From a bacterium 210820-DFI.6.37 (lineage in GTDB: Bacteria > Bacillota > Clostridia > Peptostreptococcales > Anaerovoracaceae), in the NCBI GenBank assembly GCA_020558355.1, contig JAJCKG010000010.1:1-64000 (forward strand): a stretch of DNA of 64,000 bases, in the 5' to 3' direction. Within the stretch, counting starts at the first letter, position 1. Each line of letters opens with the position of its first letter. A program made the translations under genes and the position numbers. The notes beneath the pieces were generated by a model. The model had not been told where the DNA came from. It ran no database searches and saw only the letters and a program-made list of their open reading frames with translations. This document shows positions 35,523-45,248 of the stretch, piece by piece.

Positions 35523-36507
35523 CGGAATTTTAGCCTGTGTGATATTTTTCGCCCTGGCCTTTGAATTCATCAATGGGTTTCACGATACTGCCAACGCCAT
35601 CGCGACTTCCGTATATACAAGGGCCCTTACGCCGAAAAAGGCCATCGCTTTAGCGGCCGCCATGAATCTTGTTGGAGCTATGGTAAGTGAAAAAGTCGCA
35701 CTGACGATTTCCAGCGGCCTGGTAGACGTAGCCCTGGAGCAGTATGTGATTTTGGGAGCCCTGATAGGAGCGATTCTGTGGAATCTCTTTACCTGGTGGA
35801 AAGGGATCCCCAGCAGCTCTTCCCATGCTCTGATCGGAAGCCTGATCGGTTCTACCATTGTGTTTACCATGAGCACAGAACATATTTTATGGGGCGGTGT
35901 GATCCAGAAGGTGATCGTTCCTCTGTTTACATCTCCTTTTATCGGTCTGCTGATCGGGTTTGGCTTTATGAAGCTGATTTTCCTTCTGTTCGCGGGCTGG
36001 TCCCAGGCCAAAGCCAATCGAATCTTTTCCAGACTGCAGGTCCTTTCCGCGGCGCTGGTATCTTACTCGCATGGAAACAACGACGCGCAGAAAACCATGG
36101 GTATTATTACCCTGGCGCTGGTTACGGGAGGACTGCTGGATCCGGGATCCGGCGTGCCCTTTTGGGTCAAGGCGGCATGCGCCTGTATGATGGCGCTGGG
36201 AACCTCGCTGGGAGGATGGAAGATCATGAAAACCATGGGAGGCGGTGTAACAAAACTGCAGCCGGCCAGCGGGTTCGCGGCGCAGACTGCTTCTGCCATC
36301 GTAATTGAAAGCATGTCCTTTTTAGGAGCGCCCATCAGTACGACCCAGGTTATTACTACGGCCGTAATGGGCGTAGGAAGCGCGAAAAGGATATCCGCCG
36401 TAAAATGGGGGATCGCCCAGAATATTATTATTGCCTGGGTCGTGACCCTTCCAATCACAATGCTCTTAGGAGGAATCGCGGTCTGGGTCATCCAGCTGTT
36501 TGTATAG
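35515..36507 (+). CDS. pit: Inorganic phosphate transporter, PiT family
   Basis: A 330-residue membrane protein with about ten spans. The paired family signatures are GFHDTANAIATSVYT near the N terminus and YSHGNNDAQKTMGII near residue 185. It is a low-affinity phosphate (metal-phosphate) symporter coupled to a cation gradient. Overlap with DUF47 implies coupled translation. Confidence 0.95.
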   Translation: MLSGILACVIFFALAFEFINGFHDTANAIATSVYTRALTPKKAIALAAAMNLVGAMVSEKVALTISSGLVDVALEQYVILGALIGAILWNLFTWWKGIPSSSSHALIGSLIGSTIVFTMSTEHILWGGVIQKVIVPLFTSPFIGLLIGFGFMKLIFLLFAGWSQAKANRIFSRLQVLSAALVSYSHGNNDAQKTMGIITLALVTGGLLDPGSGVPFWVKAACACMMALGTSLGGWKIMKTMGGGVTKLQPASGFAAQTASAIVIESMSFLGAPISTTQVITTAVMGVGSAKRISAVKWGIAQNIIIAWVVTLPITMLLGGIAVWVIQLFV

Positions 36508-36515
36508 GTTAGAAT

Positions 36516-37526
36516 ATGATTACAAGAGAAATAATAGAAAAACGCGAATATGAGACGCTTTCCCCTTACGCCTCAAAGGTGGCCGAGTCAAAAGGCCGCG
36601 GGATGCCGGAGGAAAAGTGCGCCATAAGGACGGATTATCAGCGGGACAAAGACCGGATCATCCATTCCAAATCCTTTCGGAGACTGATGCATAAAACGCA
36701 GGTTTTCCTGGCGCCGGAGGGAGATCACTTCCGCACCAGACTGACCCATACCATTGAAGTATCCCAGATCGCGAGGACCATTGCCAGAAGCCTGGGGCTC
36801 AACGAAGATCTGACAGAAGCCATTGCTCTGGGACACGATCTTGGGCATACGCCCTTTGGACATAATGGGGAAAAAGTCCTCAACGAGCTGCATAGCGGCG
36901 GTTTTCGCCACAATGTCCAGAGCCTCAGGGTAGTAGATGTGCTGGACAGCAACGGCACCCGAAGAGGGATGAATCTTACTCAGGAAGTTCGGGACGGGAT
37001 TCTGAACCATACGGGAAGCGGAACGCCTTATACGCTGGAAGGACAGATCGTGAAAATCAGCGACCGGGTGGCGTATATCAATCATGACATCGATGACGCC
37101 CTGCGCAGCGGCGTCATCACCTCGGAGGATCTTCCTAAAGACTGTATCCGGGTTCTTGGGAAGGATCACCGCGGCAGGATCAATACACTGGTGACCGATC
37201 TGATTGAAAACAGCTATGAAAAGGATCACATTGCCATGAGTGAAAACTGCATGGAGCATATGGATCTTTTGCGGAATTTTATGTTTCGAAATGTGTACCA
37301 TAATCCCCGGGTCAAAAAGAATGAGGATCTGGAAAAGGTAAAGAATATGCTGGAATCCCTGTACCGCTATTATCTGGATAATCCCGGGCAGCTTCCTTCT
37401 GATCTGTATGAAATGGTTCCGGAATTCGGCCTTGCGGAAATGGTCAAGGATCATATCGCGGGAATGACAGACAGGTATGCCATGAACCTGTATACAGAAT
37501 TGTTCGTACCAAAAGCATGGAAATAA
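36516..37526 (+). CDS. dgt: Deoxyguanosinetriphosphate triphosphohydrolase-like protein
   Basis: A 336-residue HD-domain protein. RLTHTIEVSQIA gives the first metal His, and ALGHDLGHTPFGHNGE holds the HD pair and further ligands. It belongs to the dGTPase type II group (the short form), which cleaves dNTP to deoxynucleoside plus triphosphate. Genes of this group commonly precede dnaG in Firmicutes, as here. Confidence 0.93.
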   Translation: MITREIIEKREYETLSPYASKVAESKGRGMPEEKCAIRTDYQRDKDRIIHSKSFRRLMHKTQVFLAPEGDHFRTRLTHTIEVSQIARTIARSLGLNEDLTEAIALGHDLGHTPFGHNGEKVLNELHSGGFRHNVQSLRVVDVLDSNGTRRGMNLTQEVRDGILNHTGSGTPYTLEGQIVKISDRVAYINHDIDDALRSGVITSEDLPKDCIRVLGKDHRGRINTLVTDLIENSYEKDHIAMSENCMEHMDLLRNFMFRNVYHNPRVKKNEDLEKVKNMLESLYRYYLDNPGQLPSDLYEMVPEFGLAEMVKDHIAGMTDRYAMNLYTELFVPKAWK

Positions 37527-37625
37527 TGAAAAAATTCCTCAAAATTTTTTAATAGAAAAAAAGGAAACTGCGCGCTTTTGTCGAATAAGTTCTTGATAAT
37601 TGAAATTTTTTGACGAGGAGCAAAA

Positions 37626-39374
37626 GTGGGTGCAGGATATAACGCAGTTGATGAAATAAAAAGCAGGTGTAATATTGTCGATGTCATCGGACGTGTTGTT
37701 TCTCTGAAGCGAGCGGGAAGCAACTATAAGGGCAGATGTCCCTTCCACAATGAAAAGACACCTTCTTTTGTTGTTTCTGAAACAAAGCAGATTTTCACCT
37801 GCTTTGGATGCGGAGCCTCCGGAGATGTGATCAAATTTGTAGAGCAGTACTATCAGCTTGATTTTATGCAGGCTATGGAAAAGCTGGCGGATGAATACGG
37901 GATTACGATACAGCGGGGCTACCATAAAAGTGAAAACAAAGAAGAGGCGTATACGATTAACCGGGAGGCGGCAAAGTTTTTTTTCCGCGCGTTCCGTGAA
38001 AAGGCCAATCCGGGATACGATTATATGAAAAAACGGGGAATCTCCCCGGAAATCCTGAATAAATTCGGCATCGGTTACGCGGATGAAGGCTGGCAGAGCC
38101 TTTATGACCATCTGACCGGAATGGGATTTAAAAAGGAAAAACTGCTGGAATTAGGGTTGATTTCCGTTTCTAAGGGTAAATATTATGATAAGTTCCGAAA
38201 TCGAGTCATGTTTCCCATTATCAATACTAGCGGAAAGGTGATCGGCTTTGGGGGCAGGATCCTGGGAGACGGCGCTCCCAAGTATCTCAACTCTCCTGAG
38301 ACCAGTGTATTTTTGAAAAAAAATAATCTTTACGGCCTCAACATTACGCGTCAGGATATCCATAAGGAAGATCAGGCGATTCTGGTGGAGGGTTACATGG
38401 ACGCGATTTCTCTTTATCAGAGCGGCGTGCGCAATGTATCCGCTTCTCTGGGAACTGCGCTGACGGAAAACCAAGCCCGGCTTCTTAAACGGTATACGGA
38501 GAATATTATTTTATCCTACGACGCGGATCAGGCCGGAATCAACGCGGCGCTTCGGGGAATCGATATTCTTCATCGGGAAGGATGCAGGGTAAAGGTCCTT
38601 CATGTGACAGACGGAAAAGACCCGGATGAGTTTGTAAAGAAAAACGGAAGACTGGCGTTTCTCAGGCTGATGGAAGACGCGCTGCCTTTTGCGGATTACA
38701 AGCTGAGCGTTCTCAGAAAAGAATTTGATTTGATGACAACAGAAGGCAGAGTGGATTTTCTGAAGCAGGCTGCCGGCGTCCTAAGGGCGCTCAGTCCTGT
38801 AGAAGCGGATATTTACATAAAAAAACTGGCTGAAGAAACAAAAATATCAGAAGGTGCTATAAGACTTGAAATAAATGGCAATAATATTGAGAAACAAGCT
38901 TCCCCGCGGCATACTCCGCACGGAAAGGAAGCGGACAGAATACCGGAAGATATCACGATGCTGGAAAAGAATATCATAAAACTGATTTTACAAAACAGCG
39001 GCTATTATCCGAAATTTGCTTCATACGCAGAGGCCGCGTTTGTTTCAGAAAGCGGCAGAAATATTTACAGAGCGATTGGCGATCTGTACAGAGAAAATGA
39101 CCAGATCGATACGCGCGGGCTGGAAGATCAGCTGGATGCGGGAGATGTGCAGGTTTTGAAAGATATTACAGAAAATGTGCGGCTGGCGCATAATGAAGAA
39201 ACTATGTTCTCTGATTGTGTCCACGCGGTTCAGATGAAAGAACTGGTCCGAAAAGAACAGGAAATCATATTAAAGCTTTCCATGGCGGATGAAGAAGAAA
39301 ATATGGAAGCGATAACAGAATTGACGCAGGAGCTTATGAATATCCAGAAGCTGATAAAAAACGGTAGGGGGTAA
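37626..39374 (+). CDS. dnaG: DNA primase DnaG
   Basis: A 582-residue primase. The CHC2 zinc domain (CPFHNEKTPSF then FTCFGCGASGD) spans residues 35-70, followed by the RNA polymerase/TOPRIM core with EGYMDAIS and YDADQAG and then DnaB-binding C-terminal helices. The start is GTG 37626, five bases after GAGGAG. It makes Okazaki primers. It is in an operon with rpoD 9 bp downstream. The 100-bp gap before it holds no clear promoter that I can name. Confidence 0.96.
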   Translation: MGAGYNAVDEIKSRCNIVDVIGRVVSLKRAGSNYKGRCPFHNEKTPSFVVSETKQIFTCFGCGASGDVIKFVEQYYQLDFMQAMEKLADEYGITIQRGYHKSENKEEAYTINREAAKFFFRAFREKANPGYDYMKKRGISPEILNKFGIGYADEGWQSLYDHLTGMGFKKEKLLELGLISVSKGKYYDKFRNRVMFPIINTSGKVIGFGGRILGDGAPKYLNSPETSVFLKKNNLYGLNITRQDIHKEDQAILVEGYMDAISLYQSGVRNVSASLGTALTENQARLLKRYTENIILSYDADQAGINAALRGIDILHREGCRVKVLHVTDGKDPDEFVKKNGRLAFLRLMEDALPFADYKLSVLRKEFDLMTTEGRVDFLKQAAGVLRALSPVEADIYIKKLAEETKISEGAIRLEINGNNIEKQASPRHTPHGKEADRIPEDITMLEKNIIKLILQNSGYYPKFASYAEAAFVSESGRNIYRAIGDLYRENDQIDTRGLEDQLDAGDVQVLKDITENVRLAHNEETMFSDCVHAVQMKELVRKEQEIILKLSMADEEENMEAITELTQELMNIQKLIKNGRG

Positions 39375-39383
39375 GATAGACAA

Positions 39384-40556
39384 ATGACAAAAAAGAATGT
39401 GCAGCAGGAAACGGCGCAAGAACAGATAAAAGACAAAAAACAGCTGATTGAGGAGCTGACAGAAAAGGCAAAGGGCAAAGGCTCCCTGACCTATACAGAA
39501 ATTTCCGATCACCTTGGAAATATCGAACTGGATAAGGATGACATGGACGATATGTATGAACAGCTCATATCCAGAGGGATTGCCGTTGTTTCGGAGGTGG
39601 AGCCGGACGATATTGAACTGAGCGAGCTGGAAGACGAGGAAGTGGATGATCCGGATGTGGAAGCCGCTATCGCGGAGAGCGGCGACTCCAAGGAAATCGA
39701 TTTGGAAGCTACGATTCCAAAGGGAATCGCGGTAGACGACCCGGTAAGAATGTATCTGAAGGAGATTGGAAAAGTTCCGCTTCTTACCGCTCAGGAGGAA
39801 ATCGAACTGGCAAAGCGTATGGAAGCGGGCGACGAGGAAGCGAAGCAAAAGCTGTGTGAAGCCAATCTCCGTCTCGTTGTAAGTATCGCAAAAAAATATG
39901 TGGGAAGAGGAATGCTGTTTCTGGACCTGATTCAGGAAGGTAACTTGGGTTTAATCAAAGCGGTCGACAAATTTGACTGGAAAAAGGGATACAAGTTCAG
40001 TACCTACGCCACATGGTGGATCCGTCAGGCTATCACAAGATCCATCGCGGATCAGGCAAGGACCATCCGTATTCCGGTTCATATGGTAGAGACCATCAAC
40101 AAGCTGATTCGGGTATCCCGCCAGCTGATTCAGGAAAAGGGCCGCGAGGCAACTCCGGAAGAGATTGCGGAAGAAATGGGCATTTCCGAGGAAAAGGTGC
40201 GGGAAATTCTGAAAATCGCGCAGGAACCGGTTTCTCTGGAAACTCCTATCGGGGAAGAGGAAGACAGTCACCTGGGAGACTTTATTCCGGATGACGATGT
40301 CCCGGCGCCGGCGGAAGCCGCGGCCTTTTCCATGCTGAAGGAACAGCTGGTGGAGGTGCTGGACACGCTTACCGAGCGGGAGCAAAAAGTGTTAAAGCTG
40401 CGGTTCGGTCTGGAGGACGGACGGGCCCGGACCCTGGAAGAAGTGGGAAAGCGGTTCGATGTAACCAGAGAACGTATCCGTCAGATCGAGGCAAAAGCCT
40501 TGAGAAAGCTGCGTCATCCAAGCAGAAGCAAGAAGTTAAAGGACTACCTGGAATAA
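39384..40556 (+). CDS. rpoD: Primary sigma factor RpoD (SigA)
   Basis: A 390-residue housekeeping sigma. An acidic region 1.1 (1-105) precedes [16 protein letters not shown] (region 1.2), [14 protein letters not shown] and [15 protein letters not shown] (region 2), region 3, and region 4 with [16 protein letters not shown] and [18 protein letters not shown]. The -10 and -35 recognition helices are intact. The stop overlaps the trmK start by one base. Confidence 0.97.
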   Translation: MTKKNVQQETAQEQIKDKKQLIEELTEKAKGKGSLTYTEISDHLGNIELDKDDMDDMYEQLISRGIAVVSEVEPDDIELSELEDEEVDDPDVEAAIAESGDSKEIDLEATIPKGIAVDDPVRMYLKEIGKVPLLTAQEEIELAKRMEAGDEEAKQKLCEANLRLVVSIAKKYVGRGMLFLDLIQEGNLGLIKAVDKFDWKKGYKFSTYATWWIRQAITRSIADQARTIRIPVHMVETINKLIRVSRQLIQEKGREATPEEIAEEMGISEEKVREILKIAQEPVSLETPIGEEEDSHLGDFIPDDDVPAPAEAAAFSMLKEQLVEVLDTLTEREQKVLKLRFGLEDGRARTLEEVGKRFDVTRERIRQIEAKALRKLRHPSRSKKLKDYLE

Positions 40557-41278
40557 TGATCAGACTGACAGACAGACTGCGGGTTTTAGCAGATGAGATA
40601 AAAGAAAAGGAAACCATGGCCGACATTGGGACCGACCATGGTTTTTTGCCGGCTTATTTATGGGAACAGGGAATCTGCCCCAAGGTGATCCTTTCTGACG
40701 TAAGCCCCGGGTCTTTAGACAAAGCGAAAAACAATATCAGAGAGCTGTTTTCGGAGGCCTCCCCGGCCTTTGATTTTCGCCTGGGAGACGGGATACAGGT
40801 TCTTTCTGATGGAGAAGTGGATGTCATCGTCATTGCCGGTATGGGAGGGATCCTTATGACGGAAATCCTGGGAGAAAATCCTGCTAAAACCCGCAGCTTC
40901 AAAAAGTTGATCCTGCAGCCCAGGAGCGGACAGGGAAAGCTGCGGTACTGGCTGATCCGCAACGGGTTTGGTATAACGAAAGAATCTCTTGTGCGGGAAG
41001 GCAAATACATCTGTCAGGTACTGACCGTCGATCCCTCGGGAAATAATTGCGCTATTTCCCGGGCAATAGAAGGGAGCGGACCCAATTCGATTCAATATGA
41101 AGTACCGCCTTGGATCCTTTCAGCGGGAGAACTGGCGGAGGAGTTTATTTTGCGCAAACGCGCCGCGGAAGAGCGAGTTCTCCTGGGACTTTCTAAAAGC
41201 AAAATGAAAGACCTGGAGAAAGAAGAAACGGTAAAACAACGAATAACCTATTTGAATTCATTGTTAGGAGGTGTTTGA
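40556..41278 (+). CDS. trmK: tRNA (adenine(22)-N1)-methyltransferase TrmK
   Basis: A 240-residue SAM-dependent methyltransferase. The SAM motif is ADIGTDHGFLPAYL, with the later IAGMGG and LQPRSGQ that mark the TrmK/YqfN family. It methylates A22 of tRNAs bearing that base. The C-terminal helices form the coiled tail. Position between rpoD and nif3 is the Bacillus sigA-yqfN-yqfO order. Confidence 0.92.
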   Translation: MIRLTDRLRVLADEIKEKETMADIGTDHGFLPAYLWEQGICPKVILSDVSPGSLDKAKNNIRELFSEASPAFDFRLGDGIQVLSDGEVDVIVIAGMGGILMTEILGENPAKTRSFKKLILQPRSGQGKLRYWLIRNGFGITKESLVREGKYICQVLTVDPSGNNCAISRAIEGSGPNSIQYEVPPWILSAGELAEEFILRKRAAEERVLLGLSKSKMKDLEKEETVKQRITYLNSLLGGV

Positions 41279-41279
41279 A

Positions 41280-42074
41280 TTGTCTATGCGATTAGAAGAA
41301 CTGATACAGGTTATCGATGAAATCGCGCCCCGATCCACACAGGAAAGCTGGGATAACAGCGGGATACAGATTGCCGCGGGGCAGGATGAAATCCGAAAGG
41401 TTTTAACCAGCCTGGAAATTACGGACGCGGTAATCGATGAGGCGGATGAAGCGGACGCGGATATGATTATCACACATCACCCTCTGATATTCGGCGGTAT
41501 TAAATCGGTGGATTACCGGGAAATGACAGGCTCTTATATTGTGAAGCTGCTGAATCTCGGCATCTCTGTTTATTCCTGTCATACGCCCTTTGATAAGGCG
41601 GCAGGCGGGAATAACGATTTTTTGGCGGATTTAATCGGACTTACGGATGTAGACGGATTTTGCGTCGATGGTGAGATTAATCGGATCGGGCGGGTAGGAC
41701 GGCTGCGCAAGCCTGTTACACTGGCCTTCATGCTGGACCTGGCCGCGGAGCGCCTGCGGATGGATCCGGAGCAGATACGGGCGGTAGGACGGCCGGATCT
41801 GATTGTGGAGACGGTCGGGATCTGTACAGGAGCCGGCGCTGATCTGATGGATCTGGCGGCGGAAAATGGGTGCCAGCTGTTTATAACCGGAGACCTGAAA
41901 TACCACGACGCGCAGAAGGCCAAGGCTATGGGAATGGCCGTCATCGACGCGGGCCATTACGGTACAGAAAAATCCTTCGCGGCAAATTTCGCGGCAAAGC
42001 TTGCGGAAAAAACGGAAGGAAAAATCGAAATTGAAGAATCAAATGTGGACATTGACCCATTTGAAATGATATAA
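41280..42074 (+). CDS. Nif3-like dinuclear metal centre protein
   Basis: A 264-residue NIF3/YqfO-family protein. SWDNSG, the metal motif ITHHPL and the C-terminal ITGDLKYHD and DAGHYGTE are all present. The long insert seen in YqfO is absent. The molecular role is debated (GTP cyclohydrolase type 2 activity is reported for relatives). The likely start is TTG 41280, eight bases after AGGAGG; ATG 41286 is possible. Despite the name it has no link to the nitrogenase-like operon. Its 3' end contains the rnpB promoter. Confidence 0.9.
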   Translation: MSMRLEELIQVIDEIAPRSTQESWDNSGIQIAAGQDEIRKVLTSLEITDAVIDEADEADADMIITHHPLIFGGIKSVDYREMTGSYIVKLLNLGISVYSCHTPFDKAAGGNNDFLADLIGLTDVDGFCVDGEINRIGRVGRLRKPVTLAFMLDLAAERLRMDPEQIRAVGRPDLIVETVGICTGAGADLMDLAAENGCQLFITGDLKYHDAQKAKAMGMAVIDAGHYGTEKSFAANFAAKLAEKTEGKIEIEESNVDIDPFEMI

Positions 42075-42075
42075 T
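42046..42075 (+). promoter_or_regulatory. Promoter of rnpB
   Basis: TGGACA, 18-bp spacer and TATAAT, inside the last codons of the nif3-like gene. Confidence 0.6.
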
Positions 42076-42086
42076 AGTAATGTTTT

Positions 42087-42440
42087 GGGTAGCTCAGGCA
42101 ATTGCGTGCGTCTTCGGGACGTATGAGGAAAGTCCGGGCTCCGCAGGGCGAGGATGCCAGATAACGTCTGGCGTAGGTAACTATAGGGAAAGTGCAACAG
42201 AAACACACCGCCGAAACGGATCATGCCGTGGTAAGGGTGAAATGGTGAGGTAAGAGCTCACTGGGGTATATGGTAACATATATCCTGTGTAAACCCCATC
42301 CGGAGCAAGACCAAGAGAGGGCGTAAAAAAAGCGGCGGCCCGTCGCTGCCCGAGAGGTAGGTCGCTGGAGCGTGCTGGTGACAGTACGTCGAGATAGATG
42401 ATTGCCAGATACAGAACCCGGCTTACGAGCTGCCCGAAAC
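42087..42440 (+). ncRNA. rnpB: RNase P RNA, bacterial class A
   Basis: The catalytic RNA of tRNA 5' maturation. P1 is formed by GGGTAGCTC (42087-42095) and GAGCTGCCC (42427-42435). The conserved core GAGGAAAGTCCGGGCTC is near the 5' end, and ACAGAACCCGGCTTA near the 3' end forms P4. GGTAAGGGTGAAA and the GAGAGG-type loop lie between. Ends are approximate. Confidence 0.95.
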
Positions 42441-42474
42441 AATTGTGTATATATAAAAGAAGGAGAGAGCTTTT

Positions 42475-42828
42475 ATGAATCGAAATATCGCTTTATCTAT
42501 TGTCCTGTCGGTTGTTACCTGCGGGCTGTATTCTATTTACTGGTTTGTTGTGCTGACGGATGAAATCAATCGGGAAAAAAGGGAATACGCGGGAGATCTC
42601 TCCGGCATCGTCTGTTTCCTGCTGACCCTGGTGACCTGCAATCTTTTCGGCATCTACTGGGCCTATAAAATCGGAGAAAAGCTGGATGTGATTAAAGCGG
42701 AGCGGGGAATTCCCACAGGAAGAGACAGCAACATACTATATCTGATTCTGGAATTACTGGGTTTCAACGTGATTGTTCTCGCGCTGGCGCAGAATGAAAT
42801 GAACAAACTGAAGCCCCTTTATTATTAG
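42475..42828 (+). CDS. DUF4234-type small membrane protein
   Basis: A 117-residue protein with three hydrophobic segments. The repeated pattern TCGLYSIYWFV and TCNLFGIYWAY, each followed by a charged stretch, is typical of DUF4234. Function unknown. It follows rnpB by 35 bp behind GGAGAG and shares its transcript direction with the next DUF2752 gene 6 bp on. Confidence 0.8.
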   Translation: MNRNIALSIVLSVVTCGLYSIYWFVVLTDEINREKREYAGDLSGIVCFLLTLVTCNLFGIYWAYKIGEKLDVIKAERGIPTGRDSNILYLILELLGFNVIVLALAQNEMNKLKPLYY

Positions 42829-42834
42829 ACAGTA

Positions 42835-43212
42835 ATGGACCCTTGTAAAAAACGGATTGTTAAAGTGGTTTGCGTTATGGCAGGGCTGCTTTTTTCGGGA
42901 TTGATCTATACATATGGAGCCTTGCGCTGGGGATGGTGGCTGCCGTGCGTGTTTAACTGGATTACCGGATTGAAATGTCCGGGCTGCGGCGTTTCCCGTA
43001 TGTGTATGGCTTTGCTCCGTCTGGATTTCAGACGGGCCTTTTACTGGAATCCCGCGGTTCTTTTTTGTATGCCTTTGCTGCTCTGGATCATGGGAAGCCT
43101 GTGTCTGCGGTATGTTTACACAGGAACCTTAAAGCTGAAGCAAAGTCATGAGAGGCTTTGCTGGATTATGGCCGGGATTCTTGTTATTTTTGGCTTTCTT
43201 AGAAATCTCTAG
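42835..43212 (+). CDS. DUF2752-type membrane protein
   Basis: A 125-residue protein with three spans. LKCPGCGVSRMCMALLRLDF is the DUF2752 signature (CPxCGxxR), which suggests metal or thiol chemistry at the membrane face, but no function is established. It pairs with the preceding DUF4234 gene, a common partnership in gut Clostridia. Confidence 0.82.
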   Translation: MDPCKKRIVKVVCVMAGLLFSGLIYTYGALRWGWWLPCVFNWITGLKCPGCGVSRMCMALLRLDFRRAFYWNPAVLFCMPLLLWIMGSLCLRYVYTGTLKLKQSHERLCWIMAGILVIFGFLRNL

Positions 43213-43231
43213 AGAATTATGTAATAACTTG

Positions 43232-43260
43232 TTGAATTAAAATTAAAAACGTAATATAAT
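43232..43260 (+). promoter_or_regulatory. Promoter of the MATE gene
   Basis: TTGAAT, 17-bp spacer and TATAAT, 28 bp before the start; the transcript would begin close to the GGGAGG site. Confidence 0.75.
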
Positions 43261-43288
43261 ATCTCCTTGTTGTAGGGAGGTATTTTTT

Positions 43289-44647
43289 ATGAGTGAACAG
43301 CTTCGTGAAAACAAAATGGGAACTATGCCCATCGGCAGACTGATCGCGACCATGTCCTGGCCCGCGATTCTTTCCATGCTGATACAGGCGCTTTACAATA
43401 TCGTGGACAGTATCTTCGTTTCTATGATCAGCGAACAGGCGCTGGCAGCCGTGACATATATTTATCCAGTACAGATGCTGCTGGTGGCGGTGGGAGTAGG
43501 AACCGGCGTAGGAATCAATTCGCTTATTTCCAGAAGACTGGGCGCCAAACGCTTTGAAGAAGCGGATCTGGCAGCCAGTCATGGGTATCGAATATCCTTT
43601 TTTAACTGGATAGGATTTGCCCTGATCGGTTTGCTGCTTTCGGATATCTATATGAAATTTTTCTCGGACACCTCGTATATTCTGGAAAACGGAGCGGCGT
43701 ATATGCGGATCATTACCATCGGATCTGTTTTCGTGCTGGTAGAGGTAACTACGGAGAAAATCCTGCAGGCTACGGGGAATATGCTGTTTCCGATGCTGTG
43801 CAGCATTGCGGGAGCTGTAACAAATGTGATTCTGGATCCGCTCCTGATTTTTGGCGTAGGTCCTTTCCCGAGAATGGGTGTAACCGGCGCCGCTGTCGCG
43901 ACAATCCTTGGACAGCTGGTCGGCATGATCCTGGGACAGTATCTTCTGTTCAGCAAGGAGCATCAGGTAAAAGTAAAAGTACGCGGGTTCAAAATGAACT
44001 CCTGTATTATCAGAGATATTTATTCCGTAGGGCTGCCTGCCATACTGATGCAGGCTATGCTGTCGATACTCCAATTCGGGCTCAACGCGATTCTGGCGGG
44101 GCTTTCAGAGACAGCTGTCGCGGTAAACGGAGTATATGGAAGATTGCAGTCCTTTATCTTCATGCCTGTATTTGGTTTGAATCAGGGGGCGCTTCCAATT
44201 ATGGGATACAACTATGGAGCCAGAGATAAAGTCAGACTGATGAAAGCCTTTAAGGTAGGATTTGGCGTAGCCTTTACTATTATGGCCATCGGGCTTATTC
44301 TCTTCCAGCTTTTCCCGCGCCAGTTCCTGAGCCTTTTTAACGCGTCAGAGGCCATGTATGAAATCGGAACGCCCGCGTTTCATATTATCAGCCTGTGTTT
44401 CCTGCCAGCGTCCTTTGGTATTCTGGCTTCTGCCTTTTTCCAGGCGACGGGACACGGGGTTCTGAGCCTATGGGCGTCTTTGATCCGCCAGATGATCGGA
44501 ATCCTTCCTCTGGCATGGATTCTGGCCAGAGCAGGCGGGCTTCCCGCTGTATGGTACGCGTTCCCAATCGCGGAAGTGATTGGCGTGCTCTACAGTATAA
44601 TCGCCATGCGCTATATTTATAAAAAAGAAATTGCCAAACTGAGTTGA
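43289..44647 (+). CDS. MATE family efflux transporter
   Basis: A 452-residue, twelve-span cation-coupled exporter. The N terminus MSWPAILSMLIQALYNIVDSIFVS and the matching second-half AILMQAMLSILQFGLNAIL show the internal duplication. GVGTGVGINSLISRRLGAK is typical of the DinF/NorM branch found in Clostridia. Substrates are unknown (drugs, toxins or metabolites). It stands alone between its own promoter and terminator. Confidence 0.92.
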   Translation: MSEQLRENKMGTMPIGRLIATMSWPAILSMLIQALYNIVDSIFVSMISEQALAAVTYIYPVQMLLVAVGVGTGVGINSLISRRLGAKRFEEADLAASHGYRISFFNWIGFALIGLLLSDIYMKFFSDTSYILENGAAYMRIITIGSVFVLVEVTTEKILQATGNMLFPMLCSIAGAVTNVILDPLLIFGVGPFPRMGVTGAAVATILGQLVGMILGQYLLFSKEHQVKVKVRGFKMNSCIIRDIYSVGLPAILMQAMLSILQFGLNAILAGLSETAVAVNGVYGRLQSFIFMPVFGLNQGALPIMGYNYGARDKVRLMKAFKVGFGVAFTIMAIGLILFQLFPRQFLSLFNASEAMYEIGTPAFHIISLCFLPASFGILASAFFQATGHGVLSLWASLIRQMIGILPLAWILARAGGLPAVWYAFPIAEVIGVLYSIIAMRYIYKKEIAKLS

Positions 44648-44651
44648 TCAT

Positions 44652-44683
44652 AAAAAGCTGCTGTAATACATGGCAGCTTTTTT
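44652..44683. terminator. Bidirectional terminator between MATE and cysteine-rich gene
   Basis: AAAAAGCTGC is mirrored by GCAGCTTTTTT around an 11-nt loop. Confidence 0.85.
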
Positions 44684-45248
44684 ATCGTACAAAGCGAAGG
44701 GGAATTTGATCAAATTCCCGGTCTTCCGAGTCCATGAGAACCAAATCATAGATCAGCGGATCCCGGATCAGACGCTTCCATACTGTATAGGTGGCTTGTA
44801 TGAAGGAAGGGGTCAGTTCCATCCGCTTTTCTATGAGCGGACAGGAATAGGGGAGCTGGACCGTGTTCCATATGAGCCGGAGCGTTCCGTCCTCTGTCAG
44901 ATGTGGGGTGAGCGGAAAAAAACGGCATTGCAGAGGGCGATGCTTTCTGGGACAGTGGGGCGGGGCCGCGCAGCGGATGAACGGTACTTTGCCTGTCCAG
45001 GAATCCGGAAAGTCAAAGTCTTCCGCCCGCTCCCAGGTCCAGATCAGCCAGTCTTCCTTTCTGCTGAAGAGCTTTTCTTCCCCGGGAAGCAGATAGATCC
45101 CCAGCCGCGCGTCCTCTTCATCCTCTGTTTCCCCGCAGGTGCAGCAGGCGGCAGAGCACAGGGCCCCGCAGTCGTAGGGAAGAGGCGATACCCGATCCAG
45201 CAGACGATAGATCGCTTTATACGTACTTTTTCGAATTGTTGATTTCAT
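44682..45248 (-). CDS. YkgJ-like cysteine cluster protein
   Basis: A 188-residue protein with the CxxxC...CC arrangement DCGALCSAACCTCG (27-40), then LGIYLLPGE, CAAPPHCP and RPLQCRFFPL. This order matches the zinc- or iron-chelating YkgJ/FliB-type family (PF03692). Its molecular role is unknown. It is convergent with the MATE gene. Confidence 0.72.
   Translation of the reverse strand: MKSTIRKSTYKAIYRLLDRVSPLPYDCGALCSAACCTCGETEDEEDARLGIYLLPGEEKLFSRKEDWLIWTWERAEDFDFPDSWTGKVPFIRCAAPPHCPRKHRPLQCRFFPLTPHLTEDGTLRLIWNTVQLPYSCPLIEKRMELTPSFIQATYTVWKRLIRDPLIYDLVLMDSEDREFDQIPLRFVR

Noticed and set aside
41280..42074. Link of the Nif3-like gene to the nitrogenase-like system
   Set aside because: Nif3 is a name only (NGG1-interacting factor); it sits in the usual rpoD-trmK-nif3 housekeeping order.
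42052..42075. rnpB promoter using TTGACC as -35
   Set aside because: Spacing to TATAAT would be only 12 bp; TGGACA with 18 bp fits better.
43260..43288. Attenuator overlapping the MATE ribosome site (TATCTCC with GGGAGGTA then TTTTTT)
   Set aside because: The -10 box occupies 43255-43260, so transcription would start inside the left arm and the hairpin would not form in the RNA.
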